Source: Lysobacter antibioticus HS124 (GTDB lineage Bacteria > Pseudomonadota > Gammaproteobacteria > Xanthomonadales > Xanthomonadaceae). Taken from it: a DNA stretch of 58,631 bases. Position 1 is the stretch's first letter. Each line of letters starts with the position of its first letter. The DNA is taken from positions 5,193 to 63,823 of the forward strand of contig NZ_HG424442.1 in NCBI RefSeq assembly GCF_000336385.2, given 5' to 3'. The notes beneath the pieces are model-generated. The model did not search any database, was not told the origin of the DNA, and saw only the letters and a list, made by a program, of their open reading frames with translations. Of the stretch, positions 50,231 through 58,631 are shown piece after piece. Made by a program: the position numbers and the translations under genes.

Positions 50231-50905
50231 ATGATCGAATTGGAAGCGGTCCATCGTCGCTACGAGATGAATGGGCAGGCGGTAAACGCATTGGATGGGG
50301 TGGACCTGAGCATCGAAGCCGGCGAATTCGTCGCCATCACCGGCGCCTCCGGCTCGGGCAAGTCCAGCCTGCTCAACATCCTCGGCTGCCTCGACCGCCC
50401 CACCCGCGGCCGCTATCTGATCGAAGGCCGCGACGTCGCCGCGCTCGACGACGAAGCCGCCAGCGACATCCGCAACCGCCGCATCGGCTTCGTGTTCCAA
50501 AGCTTCCATCTGCTGCCGCGGCTGAGCGTGCTGGAGAACGTGCTGCTGCCGCTGCGCTTCCATCGCGCGCCGCCGGCCGACAGTGCGCAGCGGGCGCGGC
50601 ACTTGCTCGACCGGGTCGGCCTGGGCGCGCGCAGCGGGCATCGGCCCAGCGAGCTATCCGGCGGCCAGCAACAACGCGCGGCGATCGCCCGCGCCCTGCT
50701 GCTGCAGCCGGCGCTGCTGCTCGCCGACGAGCCCACCGGCAACCTGGACTCGAAAAGCGCCGCCGACGTGCTCGACCTGATCGGCGAAGTCCATGCCGGC
50801 GGCCAGACCGTGGTGCTGGTGACCCACGACCGCGACCTCGCCGCGCGCGCGCCGCGCGAGGTGCGTCTGCACGACGGCAGGATCGAACATGACTCGGCGG
50901 CCTGA
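50231..50905 (+). CDS. MacB-type ABC transporter, ATP-binding subunit
   Basis: Cytosolic ATPase of 224 residues of the LolD/MacB class: Walker A GASGSGKSS (K44), Q-loop FVFQSFHLLPRLSVLENVLLP, signature LSGGQQQRAAIARAL, Walker B LLLADEPTGNLDS, H-loop VTHDRD. In this operon the ATPase and the FtsX-type permease are separate genes. It overlaps the next gene by 17 bases. The partner permease is the last gene of the set. Confidence 0.94.
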   Translation: MIELEAVHRRYEMNGQAVNALDGVDLSIEAGEFVAITGASGSGKSSLLNILGCLDRPTRGRYLIEGRDVAALDDEAASDIRNRRIGFVFQSFHLLPRLSVLENVLLPLRFHRAPPADSAQRARHLLDRVGLGARSGHRPSELSGGQQQRAAIARALLLQPALLLADEPTGNLDSKSAADVLDLIGEVHAGGQTVVLVTHDRDLAARAPREVRLHDGRIEHDSAA

Positions 50906-51863
50906 TCGCTACGGCGCCGCGGCGCTGGCGCTGCTGGCCTGCGCGCCGGCGGCGGCGGCCGTGCTGACCGGCGAGGTGCGCTCGGTCGGCGCGCAGCCGA
51001 TCTACACCCCGCAATCCAGCACCGCGCCGGTGACGATCCGCTACTTCGTACCCGAAGGCCAGGCGGTCAAGGCCGGCGAAGTGGTGCTGCGCATCGACCC
51101 CGGCCAGGCCGGCACCCAGATTCCCGAGCTCGACGCCAAGCTCGAACAGACCCGGGCCAAGGCCGCCAAGGAATTGGTCGAACTTGAGGTCAAGACGGTC
51201 GACGCCGAAGTCGCGCTGGCCGACGCCGAGGCCGCGCTGGCCACCGCCAGGATCGAAGCGGCGATTCCGCGCGGCCTGATCTCGCAGCTCGACTACGACC
51301 GCCATCAGGGCGAATTGGACAAGACCACCCGCGAGCTCAAGCTCAAGCGCGAGCAACTCGCCGCCGCGCGCGCCGCCCATGCGCGCCGGAGCGAGGACGC
51401 GCGGTTAGAGCTGGCCAAGCTGAGCGGCCAACGCGACTACTACGCCCTGCTGCTGCGCCAGTCGGAGGTGCGCGCCGAACGCGACGGCATCGTCCTGCAC
51501 GGGTTCAATACCAGTTGGAGCGGTGGCCGCATCGACGAAGGCAGCTCCACCATGCCCGGCAGCAAAGCCGGCGAGATCGCCAGCGGCGGCAGCGGCATGC
51601 AAATCCGCGCCTGGGCGCTGGAGCCGGACCGGCGCGGCTTGCGCGTCGGCCAGCCGGTGCAACTGGCCTTCGACGCTCTGCCGCGGCAACGCCTGCAGGG
51701 ACGCATCACCGCGATCGCCGGCGCACCCGACCGCAAACCCGAATGGGGCGAAGGCCGTTACTTCAGCGTCGACATCGCCCTGCCCGAACGGCATGCGCTC
51801 AAGTTGCTGCCGGGCATGAGCGTGCGGGTCAGCCCCCTGGCCGCACCCGGAGCGGCGCGATGA
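50889..51863 (+). CDS. HlyD/MacA-like periplasmic adaptor 1
   Basis: Protein of 324 residues with an N-terminal signal (LALLACAPAAAA; possible lipobox LLAC), lipoyl-like half-motifs (about 35-70 and 195-215, VTIRYFVPEGQAVKAGEVVLRIDPG), a coiled coil (about 80-185, rich in Glu, Lys and Ala) and a beta-barrel end. Such adaptors link inner-membrane pumps to an outer-membrane channel. It overlaps both neighbours. First of three in tandem. Confidence 0.88.
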   Translation: MTRRPDRYGAAALALLACAPAAAAVLTGEVRSVGAQPIYTPQSSTAPVTIRYFVPEGQAVKAGEVVLRIDPGQAGTQIPELDAKLEQTRAKAAKELVELEVKTVDAEVALADAEAALATARIEAAIPRGLISQLDYDRHQGELDKTTRELKLKREQLAAARAAHARRSEDARLELAKLSGQRDYYALLLRQSEVRAERDGIVLHGFNTSWSGGRIDEGSSTMPGSKAGEIASGGSGMQIRAWALEPDRRGLRVGQPVQLAFDALPRQRLQGRITAIAGAPDRKPEWGEGRYFSVDIALPERHALKLLPGMSVRVSPLAAPGAAR

Positions 51864-52834
51864 ATCCGCGCCGCGGCTTCCTCGCCTTGGCGCTGGCCGC
51901 CGGCGCCACCGCGGCCGCGGCCGCGGCCGCGCCGTTGCGCGTGGACGGCGAAGTCTATGCACGCCGCACGTCGGCGCTGATGCCGCCGACGGTCGAGCGC
52001 ATGTGGCAGTTCAACATCACCCAGCTCGCCCCCGACGGCGCGCCGGTCAAGCGCGGCCAGCCGGTGATCGCCTTCGACAGCAACGAGGTGGTCAAGCAGC
52101 TTGTGGAGAAGCGCAGCCGGCTCAAGGAAAAGCAGGTCGAGCTGGACAAACTCGACCTGGAACTGGCCGAGCGCGAGCGCACCGAACGCCTGGCCACCGA
52201 CGAGGCGCGCGCCGCGCTCGACAAGGCGCAACGCAAGACCCAGCAACCGGCCGAGCTGATCGCCGGCATCGAGTACCGCAAGCTGCTGATCGCACGCAGC
52301 CAGGCCGAGCGCAAGCTGGCCCTGGCGCAGCGCCGCGAAACCTTGTCCGCCGAGCAACGCCGGCAGGAGCGGCGCCTGCTCGCCGCCGAGCGCGCGCAGC
52401 TGCAGGCCGACGTCGACCGCCTGCAGCGCTCGCTGGCGGCGCTGGAAGTGCGCGCGCCGCGCGACGGATTGATGATGCACCGAAGCAATTGGGAAGGCGA
52501 AAAGTACGACGTCGGCTCGCAGGCCTGGGTCGGCCAGACGGTGGCCGAGATTCCCGACATGAGCACGCTGGCGGTGCGCGCCGAACTGCCCGAGCGCGAG
52601 CTGCAGCGCGTCGCGGTCGGCGCGCCGGTGCGGATCGTGGTCGAAGGCGGCGCCGGCAGCGTGCTGCGCGGACGGATCGAGTCGGTCGGACGCGCGGTGC
52701 GCAGCAAATCGCAAGTACAGCCGGTGCCGGTGCTGGACCTGGACGTACGCCTGGACGATCCGCGCGCGCCGTTGCGTCCGGGCCAGGCGGTGCGGGTCGA
52801 GATTCCGGCGCCGACGCGGAGCGCGCGGCCATGA
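51860..52834 (+). CDS. HlyD/MacA-like periplasmic adaptor 2
   Basis: Also 324 residues but different in sequence from adaptor 1. Signal of about 24 residues (RRGFLALALAAGATAAAAAA), lipoyl halves (APDGAPVKRGQPVIAFDS and LEVRAPRDGLMMH), long coiled coil rich in Arg, Glu and Gln (about 80-185). ATGA overlap with adaptor 1 and with adaptor 3. Its role next to the other two is unknown. Confidence 0.87.
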   Translation: MNPRRGFLALALAAGATAAAAAAAPLRVDGEVYARRTSALMPPTVERMWQFNITQLAPDGAPVKRGQPVIAFDSNEVVKQLVEKRSRLKEKQVELDKLDLELAERERTERLATDEARAALDKAQRKTQQPAELIAGIEYRKLLIARSQAERKLALAQRRETLSAEQRRQERRLLAAERAQLQADVDRLQRSLAALEVRAPRDGLMMHRSNWEGEKYDVGSQAWVGQTVAEIPDMSTLAVRAELPERELQRVAVGAPVRIVVEGGAGSVLRGRIESVGRAVRSKSQVQPVPVLDLDVRLDDPRAPLRPGQAVRVEIPAPTRSARP

Positions 52835-54180
52835 GCGCGTACCGGCTTCGATTGCGCGCCGTCGCGGCAGCGAGCCTGGCGCTGGCCGGCGGCTTGGGCG
52901 TCGCATCGACGACCGGTTGCACCGCCGAGCAGGCCCCGGCGGCGACCGAAATCGTGGCCGCGGCGCCGCTGCGGCTCAGTGTCGCCGGCGAAGGCGAGCT
53001 CAAGCCGGCCAAAGCCACGCCCTTGCAGGTGCCCGGGCGCAATTGGTCGGCGCGGCAACTGGAGTGGATGTTGCCGGAGGGCAGCGCGGTCAAGCGCGGC
53101 GACCTGATCGCGCGTTTTTCCGCTGCGCAAGGCCAACAGGAACTGGCCCAGACCCTGATCGACCTGCAGCGCAACGAACTCGCCCGCGCGGCCAAGCAGG
53201 GCGATCTCGACACCGCGCAAAGCAAGGTCGCGGTCGACCTGGCCCAGGTCGCGGTGCAACTGGGCATCGCCGAGCGCTACGCCGGCGCCGACTTGAGCAC
53301 GATGGCGCGCAACGAGGTGCTGGACGCGGTCGAGGACGCACGCTTCCTGCACGCCAAGCGCGACACCTTGGAATGGCAGCGCGACCAGGCCGGCGTGCGA
53401 GGCGGCGCCGAGCTGGCGGTGCTCGATGCGCAACGCGCGACCTTCGACATCACCGCCAAAGCGCGCCAGGCCGACCTGGACGCGCTGGAACTGCGCGCGC
53501 CCAACGACGGCGTGCTGATGCTCAGCGCCAACTGGTCCGGCGACAAGCCCAGCGTCGGCGCCACCCTGCGCGCCGGCTTCGACTACGGCAGCCTGCCCGA
53601 CGCCTCGGCGATGGAACTGGAACTGAGCCTGCCGCAGATCGAGGCGCAGGGGGTCGAGGTCGGCGACGCGGTCGAGATGGCGCCGGTCGGCCGCCCCGAG
53701 CAGCGCATCGTCGCCAAGCTGTCGTGGGTCGCCAGTGCGGCCAAGGTCCGCAGCCAGGAAAGTCCGGTGAAGTATCTGTCGATGAAGGCGCCGATCCCGG
53801 CCGAAGCGATCGCGCGCTACAAGCTGGTGCCGGGACAACGCCTGCGCGCGCGGGTGATTCTGTTCGACGCGCCGCGTACGCTCAGCGTCGCCAACGTCGC
53901 CATCGAGGGCGATGCCGGCAAGGAGTACGTCAGGGTGCGCCAGGGCGGCGACTTCCTGCGCCGCGAGGTGCGCCTGGGCGCGCGCGGGCCGGCGCGGTCG
54001 CAGGTGCTGTCCGGCTTGCGCGACGGCGACGAAGTGCTGCTGGCCGCGGCCGGCGCGGTCGCCGGTCACGACGGAGCCGGCGACGACGACACGGATGCCG
54101 GCGGCGACGCGGCGCCGGCCAGTACGGCCGCCGACGCTCCCGCCGCGGCGGCGCGCAGTCCGCGCCAGGCCCACCCATGA
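52831..54180 (+). CDS. HlyD/MacA-like periplasmic adaptor 3 (long form)
   Basis: Protein of 449 residues. A signal (about 1-30, with STTGC that is only a weak lipobox), lipoyl halves (LEWMLPEGSAVKRGDLIARFS; LELRAPNDGVLMLSANW), a coiled coil, a barrel and a membrane-proximal domain (about 335-420), then an Asp/Ala-rich disordered tail. The extra domain makes it closest to a complete MacA-type adaptor. ATGA overlaps on both sides. Confidence 0.87.
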   Translation: MSAYRLRLRAVAAASLALAGGLGVASTTGCTAEQAPAATEIVAAAPLRLSVAGEGELKPAKATPLQVPGRNWSARQLEWMLPEGSAVKRGDLIARFSAAQGQQELAQTLIDLQRNELARAAKQGDLDTAQSKVAVDLAQVAVQLGIAERYAGADLSTMARNEVLDAVEDARFLHAKRDTLEWQRDQAGVRGGAELAVLDAQRATFDITAKARQADLDALELRAPNDGVLMLSANWSGDKPSVGATLRAGFDYGSLPDASAMELELSLPQIEAQGVEVGDAVEMAPVGRPEQRIVAKLSWVASAAKVRSQESPVKYLSMKAPIPAEAIARYKLVPGQRLRARVILFDAPRTLSVANVAIEGDAGKEYVRVRQGGDFLRREVRLGARGPARSQVLSGLRDGDEVLLAAAGAVAGHDGAGDDDTDAGGDAAPASTAADAPAAAARSPRQAHP

Positions 54181-55427
54181 GCGCACTGTTGAAGGCGTTG
54201 CCGCCGATCTGGCGCGAGGCGGTCGAGGAGCTGTGGCGGCGACGCCTGCGCACGCTGCTGACCCTGCTCGGCCTGATCTTCGGCGTCGGCGCCATCGTCG
54301 CCATGCAGGCGGTCGGCGAAGGCAGCCGGCGCGAAGCGCTGCGTCTGGTCGAGAGCCTAGGCCTCAACAATCTCATCGCCGAAGCCAAGGCCCAGGACGA
54401 AAACAGCCTGCGCGAGACCCGCGCGCGCAGCCTCGGCCTGAGCCTGGCCGACGCCGACGCCGCGTTGGCGGTGGTGCCCGGCGCCGAACGCTACGCCGCG
54501 GAAAAGCCGGTGCGCACCCATTCGGTGTTCAGCGACTACGGCCGCAGCGACGCCCAGACCAGCGGCGTGAGCCCGGACTACTTCGCCCTGTCCTCGCTGC
54601 GCATCGCCCGCGGACGCGCCCTCGGCGCCCAGGACGACCAGCGCCTGGCCGCGGTCGCGGTGCTCGGCCATCAGGCCGCGGCGGATCTGTTTCCCGGCAT
54701 GGACCCGATCGGGCAGTTGCTCAAGGTCAATCACGTCTGGCTGGAAGTGGTCGGCGTGCTGGCCGACCGCGACCTGAGCAAGGACCAGTTCGAAGGCGTG
54801 CAGTTGGGACTGGAGAGCAACCGCGTCTACCTGCCGCTGGCCAGCGCCCGCGCGCGCTTCCGCTTCCAGCCGCAAGAGGACGAAGTCGACCGCTTCCTGC
54901 TGCGCCTGCGCGATCCGTCGCAACTCGCCGCCGGCGCGCGCGTGCTGTCGACCGTGCTGACCCAGCGCCACGCCGGCATGGCCGATTTCCGCCTGGTGGT
55001 GCCGCAGCAGTTGTTCCAGCAGCACCAGAAGACCCAGCGCATCTTCCGCGTGGTGATGGGGGCGATCGCCGGCGTCAGCCTGCTGGTCGGCGGCATCGGC
55101 ATCATGAACATCATGCTCGCCAACGTGCTCGAACGCCGGCGCGAGATCGGCTTGTTGCGGGCGCTCGGCGCGCGCCGGCGCGACGTGATCGCGCAGTTCC
55201 TGCGCGAGGCCACGGTGATCTGCGTCGCCGGCGCCGCGCTGGGATTGCTGTTCGGCATCGCGCTGGCCTATCTGATCGCCTTCTTCGCCGGCTGGCAGGT
55301 GGCCTGGGCGCCGCTGCCGGTGCTGTCCTCGGCGCTGTTCTGCGCCGCCGTCGGCCTGGCCTTCGGCGTCTACCCCGCGCGCCAGGCGGCGCGCCTGGAC
55401 CCGATCGCCGCCCTGCGCCACGATTGA
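54177..55427 (+). CDS. MacB-like ABC permease (FtsX type)
   Basis: Membrane protein of 416 residues: helix 1 (about 24-46, LRTLLTLLGLIFGVGAIVAMQ), a large periplasmic MacB core domain (about 50-290), and three helices at the end (about 292-318, 340-372, 380-402) with GIGIMNIMLANVLERRREIGLLRALGA, the mechanotransmission hallmark of FtsX/MacB permeases. It works with the ATPase five genes' length upstream and moves substrates out of the periplasm rather than across the inner membrane in known MacB systems. No tolC-type gene follows. Confidence 0.93.
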   Translation: MSALLKALPPIWREAVEELWRRRLRTLLTLLGLIFGVGAIVAMQAVGEGSRREALRLVESLGLNNLIAEAKAQDENSLRETRARSLGLSLADADAALAVVPGAERYAAEKPVRTHSVFSDYGRSDAQTSGVSPDYFALSSLRIARGRALGAQDDQRLAAVAVLGHQAAADLFPGMDPIGQLLKVNHVWLEVVGVLADRDLSKDQFEGVQLGLESNRVYLPLASARARFRFQPQEDEVDRFLLRLRDPSQLAAGARVLSTVLTQRHAGMADFRLVVPQQLFQQHQKTQRIFRVVMGAIAGVSLLVGGIGIMNIMLANVLERRREIGLLRALGARRRDVIAQFLREATVICVAGAALGLLFGIALAYLIAFFAGWQVAWAPLPVLSSALFCAAVGLAFGVYPARQAARLDPIAALRHD

Positions 55428-55534
55428 TCCTCCGCCGGGCCCGGCGCCGGACCCGGCACACACTTCGCAGCCGTCCCGACGCACCCGCCACGCCCCGCAC
55501 GCTGCGTTCGCCGCCCCTGCGCTACGCTTGGGCC

Positions 55535-56542
55535 ATGAACGACCTGACCGTCTCCCCCGCGGCCGATGCCGCCCTCGCCCCGGCCGCGCCGGAATTCGCC
55601 GACATCCTCGCCGCCGCCGCGCGCATCGCGCCGCACGCGCACGCCACGCCGGTGCTGCGCTCGCGCGCGATCGACGAATTGGCCGGCTGCGAGCTGCACT
55701 TCAAATGCGAGAACCTGCAGCGCGGCGGCGCGTTCAAGTTCCGCGGCGCCTGCAATGCGGTGTTCGCCCTCAGCGACGAAGACGCCGCACGCGGCATCGT
55801 CACTCAAAGCTCGGGCAATCACGGCGGCGCGATCGCGCTGGCCGCGCGCCTGCGCGGCACCACCGCGACCGTGGTCGCGCCGCACAACACGCCGCAGGTC
55901 AAGCTCGCCGCGATCCGCGCCTACGGCGCGCGCATCGTGCCCTGCGAGCCGCTGCAATCCTCGCGCGACGCGGTCACCGCCCAGGTGCTGGCCGACACCG
56001 GCGGGGTGCTGGTGCATCCGTTCAACGATCCCAAGGTGATCGCCGGCCAGGGCACCGCGACCCTGGAACTGCTCGGCCATGCACCGCAGCTGGACGCGGT
56101 GATCGCCCCGGTCAGCGGTGGCGGATTGCTGTCCGGCACCGCGATCGCGGCGCACGGCGTCGATCCGGCGATCGAGGTCTACGGCGCCGAACCGCAAGGC
56201 GCCCGCGATGCGCACGATTCGCTGCGCGAAGGGCGCAGGATCACCGGCCGCACCCCGGACACGATCTGCGACGGCCTGCGCGCCGAGCTGGGCACGCTCA
56301 CCTTTCCTATCCTGAGCCGGCACGTGCGCGAGATCCTGCTGGTCGACGACGCCCAGGTGATCGCGGCGATGCGGCTGATCTGGGAACGCATGAAGCTGGT
56401 GGTCGAGCCCTCCGGCGCGGTGCCGCTGGCGGTGGTCCTGGCCCAGCGCGAACGCTTCGCCGGACGCCGGGTCGGGCTGATCGTGTCCGGCGGCAATGTC
56501 GATCTGGGATTGGCGTCCGCCTGGTTCGCCGACGCCTCCTGA
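55535..56542 (+). CDS. PLP-dependent threonine/serine dehydratase-like enzyme
   Basis: Fold-type II PLP enzyme of 335 residues: LQRGGAFKFRGACN (PLP Lys K68), SSGNHGGAIALAARLRG (phosphate and substrate loop), SGGGLLSGTA (PLP phosphate site) and VSGGNVDL at the end. No regulatory ACT domain, as in catabolic threonine dehydratase and serine racemase. The SGNHGGAIA form fits serine racemase or hydroxyaspartate-type enzymes, so the exact substrate is open. Transcribed alone, 107 bp after the ABC operon. Confidence 0.9.
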   Translation: MNDLTVSPAADAALAPAAPEFADILAAAARIAPHAHATPVLRSRAIDELAGCELHFKCENLQRGGAFKFRGACNAVFALSDEDAARGIVTQSSGNHGGAIALAARLRGTTATVVAPHNTPQVKLAAIRAYGARIVPCEPLQSSRDAVTAQVLADTGGVLVHPFNDPKVIAGQGTATLELLGHAPQLDAVIAPVSGGGLLSGTAIAAHGVDPAIEVYGAEPQGARDAHDSLREGRRITGRTPDTICDGLRAELGTLTFPILSRHVREILLVDDAQVIAAMRLIWERMKLVVEPSGAVPLAVVLAQRERFAGRRVGLIVSGGNVDLGLASAWFADAS

Positions 56543-56568
56543 CCGGTTCGCGAACGGTTTCGCGTTTG

Positions 56569-56609
56569 TTATGCGGCAGCGTTTTCTACGGACGCGTACG
56601 GCCGCATAA
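56569..56609. repeat. Inverted repeat after the dehydratase gene
   Basis: Perfect 9-bp arms TTATGCGGC / GCCGCATAA around a 23-nt GC-rich centre, 26 bp after the stop. It may terminate the dehydratase transcript, or control the V4R gene downstream. Confidence 0.5.
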
Positions 56610-56761
56610 AACGCGGAAAAACTCCCTTCATCTGTGATCTTGGTTTGCGTTTTTTGTGAACGCAGCTGGCACGCTGCGCCATCGCGCGCCAGTCCCTGTC
56701 ATGACGCGCCGCTCGGACAGCGAGCGTCTTCAGGAACATGCACAGGCCAGGGGAGTTACAC

Positions 56762-57568
56762 ATGGTGGATGTCGAATTCCGCGTGGTGTCCGACCGGCGC
56801 GACGGGCTGCTGCTCGCGCTGGGACAGGTGGTGATCGCCAACGGTTTCACCCTGCTGCGCCAACGCATGCTCAACAGCGAGGAGGGCGTGGTCCTGAGCA
56901 TGGTCGTGCGCGGCCCGGCCGAGTCCTTGCTGGTGCTGGAAGAACGCCTGGGAACGCATCACCTGGTGCAGAGCTTCGAGGCCTCGGCCTACGAGGGCGG
57001 CAACGGCGCGGCCGCAGCGCCGGCACCGGTGCGCAGCAACGGCGCGGCCAGCGCGCCGAACATCCCGCCGCCCGCCGCTGCGCCGGCCGCCGCAGCCGCG
57101 CCGGCCCAGGCGACCGCGGCGCCGATCGATACCCAGCGGGTGGAGACCCTGCTGCCGCAGCTGGCGCGCAACTACCCCAACATCCTGCTGCAGTTGGTGG
57201 CGCTGGAACGCGAGCTGCCGCCGAGCCAGCGCGAAGCGACCCTGCGCTACATCGGCCAGCGCGTCGGCGCCTGGGTCTACAAACGCGACTACGCGCTGGG
57301 CGGACAACTGCCGCTGCACGACTCGGTGCGGCGCATCGCTTTGCCGGCGATGCGCCAGCTGGTCCAGGCCGAACTGCAGGACGACGCCCTGCGGATCCGC
57401 AACAGCCCCTTCTGCCATCGCGGCGAAAGCGGCGAATGCTGCCACTTCCTGCGCGGCATGCTCGGCGGCCTGCTGGAAGGCCAGCACGGCGCCGACGGCG
57501 TGCGGGTGGTGGAAAGCCAATGCCGCAACACCGGCGCGGAGGCGTGCCGGTTCGAGTTCCAGGCCTGA
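56762..57568 (+). CDS. V4R-domain protein with ACT-like N-terminus
   Basis: Protein of 268 residues. The first about 75 residues resemble a ligand-binding ACT/regulatory module (MVDVEFRVVSDRRDGLLLAL). A Pro/Ala linker (about 80-125) follows, then a C-terminal V4R domain with FCHRGESGECCHFLRGMLGG and ESQCRNTGAEACRFEF; the Cys residues are in the V4R ligand-binding pattern. V4R domains sense small molecules such as hydrocarbons or porphyrin intermediates. AGGGGAG sits before the ATG at 56762. Role unknown. Confidence 0.78.
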   Translation: MVDVEFRVVSDRRDGLLLALGQVVIANGFTLLRQRMLNSEEGVVLSMVVRGPAESLLVLEERLGTHHLVQSFEASAYEGGNGAAAAPAPVRSNGAASAPNIPPPAAAPAAAAAPAQATAAPIDTQRVETLLPQLARNYPNILLQLVALERELPPSQREATLRYIGQRVGAWVYKRDYALGGQLPLHDSVRRIALPAMRQLVQAELQDDALRIRNSPFCHRGESGECCHFLRGMLGGLLEGQHGADGVRVVESQCRNTGAEACRFEFQA

Positions 57569-57609
57569 CCGGTCCGACACCGGTCGGCCACGGCGCGGAC
57601 GGCCGTGGC
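57567..57609 (+). terminator. Two tandem hairpins after the V4R gene
   Basis: GACCGGT / ACCGGTC (57567-57585, starting in the stop codon) and GCCACGGC / GCCGTGGC (57587-57609). No T-run follows; likely 3'-end structures. Confidence 0.5.
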
Positions 57610-57711
57610 GCTACGGACACTCCGGTCGACCGCCGGAGCCGCATTGCCGCTACGGCGCGGGGAAGGCGCCGGCGCGGCCCCTAGCCAGACAACCCACCAG
57701 GGGGTTCCGCC

Positions 57712-58464
57712 ATGCCGATCGATCACGCCATCCAGTGCATCCATGACCCGTTCCTCGTCGTCCTGTCCTATGTCGTGTCGGTGCTGGGCTCGTTCACCGC
57801 CTTGCAGCTGGCGATCGCGATCCCGAGCGCGACCACGCCGGGACAACGCTGGCGCGCGGTGACCGCCGCCGGCATCGCGATGGGCGGCGGCGCGATCTGG
57901 GCCATGCATTTCATCGCCATGCTCGCCTGCAAGATGGACGTGGCGGTGACCTACGACCTGCCGATCACGGTCGGCTCGGCGATCATCGCGGTGGTCTCGT
58001 GCATGGCCGGCCTGGCCATCGCCGGCAGCGGCCTGTTCAACTGGGGCAAGCTGATCCTCGGCGGCGTGCTGATGGGCCTGGGCGTGACCGGCATGCATTA
58101 CGCCGGCATGGCGGCGATGCTGATGCCGGCCGACACCGTCTACAACACCAACCTGGTGCTGGCTTCGGCGGCGATCGCCGTGGTCGCCTCGATCGTCGCC
58201 CTGTGGCTGGCGTTCAACCTGCGCGGCTGGGGCCAGATGCTCGGCAGCGCCCTGGTCATGGGCGTGGCGGTGTGCGGCATGCATTACACCGGCATGCTCG
58301 CGGCCAGCTTCATCCCCAACAAGGCCGGCAGCGCCGCGCTCGCCGGCGGCATCAGCGGCGGCTACCTGGGCATCGGCATCTTCGTCGTCACCACCGCCCT
58401 GCTCGCCGCGGTGCTGACCCTGAGCCTGCTGCGCCAACGCCAGCGTGCGATGGTGCGGATTTGA
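57712..58464 (+). CDS. MHYT-domain membrane sensor protein
   Basis: Integral membrane protein of 250 residues with seven predicted helices and three MHYT-type motifs: WAMHFIAML, TGMHYAGMA and CGMHYTGML. MHYT domains are proposed to bind copper and sense O2, CO or NO. Usually they are fused to GGDEF/EAL output domains, but here the protein ends right after the last helix, so it is a free-standing sensor or oxidase-like unit. A 16-bp hairpin follows. Signal and partner unknown. Confidence 0.9.
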   Translation: MPIDHAIQCIHDPFLVVLSYVVSVLGSFTALQLAIAIPSATTPGQRWRAVTAAGIAMGGGAIWAMHFIAMLACKMDVAVTYDLPITVGSAIIAVVSCMAGLAIAGSGLFNWGKLILGGVLMGLGVTGMHYAGMAAMLMPADTVYNTNLVLASAAIAVVASIVALWLAFNLRGWGQMLGSALVMGVAVCGMHYTGMLAASFIPNKAGSAALAGGISGGYLGIGIFVVTTALLAAVLTLSLLRQRQRAMVRI

Positions 58465-58503
58465 TCCTGCGCGCCCGATCCCGCCGATCGGGCGACCGCC
58501 GCG

Positions 58504-58540
58504 ACGACACAAGGCCCGCCACGCGCGGGCCTTGTGTCGT
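58504..58540. terminator. Long perfect hairpin after the MHYT gene
   Basis: 16-bp perfect stem ACGACACAAGGCCCGC / GCGGGCCTTGTGTCGT with a 5-nt loop, 39 bp after the stop. No T-run, but the stem is strong; it likely ends the transcript. Confidence 0.65.
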
Positions 58541-58616
58541 CCGGCCGCCGCGGCCACGGCGCGCGCCGGCGGGATCGGCGATCATGTCCGCCGGCCCCGC
58601 ACCGCCTGGAGTTCCG

Positions 58617-58631
58617 ATGAAGATCGACGGC
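58617..58631 (+). CDS. Start of a further gene (cut by window end)
   Basis: ATG AAG ATC GAC GGC (MKIDG) with CTGGAG nine bases before it. Only five codons are present; no function can be given. Confidence 0.4.

Noticed and set aside
56667-56680. TGGCAC before the V4R gene as a second sigma-54 promoter
   Set aside because: The -12 GC is not at the needed distance (the bases there are CA), unlike the element at 48603-48618.

Overview
The window is very GC-rich, gene-dense DNA with long antisense open frames that are only codon-bias shadows. Gene content points to a gammaproteobacterium of the Xanthomonadaceae, most likely Lysobacter or a close relative. The signs are an Entner-Doudoroff cluster, a LacI/GntR-controlled N-acetylglucosamine operon, a fused indolepyruvate ferredoxin oxidoreductase, and the GTAGGAGCGGCG..AGCCGCGACC extragenic repeat family. 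The genus is inferred from these features only. No tRNA, rRNA, insertion sequence, phage gene or CRISPR array is visible.

Layout. 1-7.9 kb: end of a hybrid sensor kinase, an exported ankyrin protein, a lipase with an unusual repeat tail, gamma-glutamyltransferase and an AIG2-like protein. 8-15 kb: a Ycf46-like AAA ATPase, an AEC transporter, an orphan ParA, and a coupled sixA-yceI-phospholipase D operon. 14.9-19.9 kb: a small lipoprotein, a large secreted HExxH protease, a 61-residue Gly/Ser/Tyr/Arg peptide behind a long non-coding leader, and a hotdog thioesterase. 20-30 kb: central sugar metabolism, with a LacI regulator, eda, a HAD phosphatase, edd, pgl and zwf on the minus strand, divergent from gntR(nagQ)-nagB-II-nagA. 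The 150-bp divergent region carries a ladder of TGGTAT/ATACCA half-sites. This suggests one regulator couples amino-sugar breakdown to entry into the Entner-Doudoroff/pentose-phosphate route.

30-40 kb: an EF-Tu domain III-like protein paired with a cyclic-phosphate-processing receiver protein, a perfect inverted REP pair that supplies a stop codon, GNAT and zinc-ribbon proteins, the 1231-residue indolepyruvate oxidoreductase, and an ECF sigma/anti-sigma operon divergent from a catalase-like peroxidase and cytochrome b561. Both ECF-flanking genes carry an identical GGGAATA-N15-CGTCCTA promoter, so the sigma factor and its target genes can be linked directly. 40-48.5 kb: ABM monooxygenase, M61 peptidase, FAD dehydrogenase, opgD and mnmG.

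48.5-58.6 kb: the intergenic region next to mnmG holds a near-consensus sigma-54 promoter followed about 100 bp later by a strong intrinsic terminator with no convincing gene between them. This is a candidate sigma-54-dependent small RNA of about 114 nt and the most interesting regulatory element seen. It is followed by a two-lipoprotein operon (one only 42 residues), a translationally coupled MacB-type ABC operon with three different membrane-fusion adaptors and no outer-membrane factor, a threonine/serine dehydratase-like enzyme, a V4R-domain protein, a free-standing MHYT-domain membrane protein, and the first codons of one more gene.
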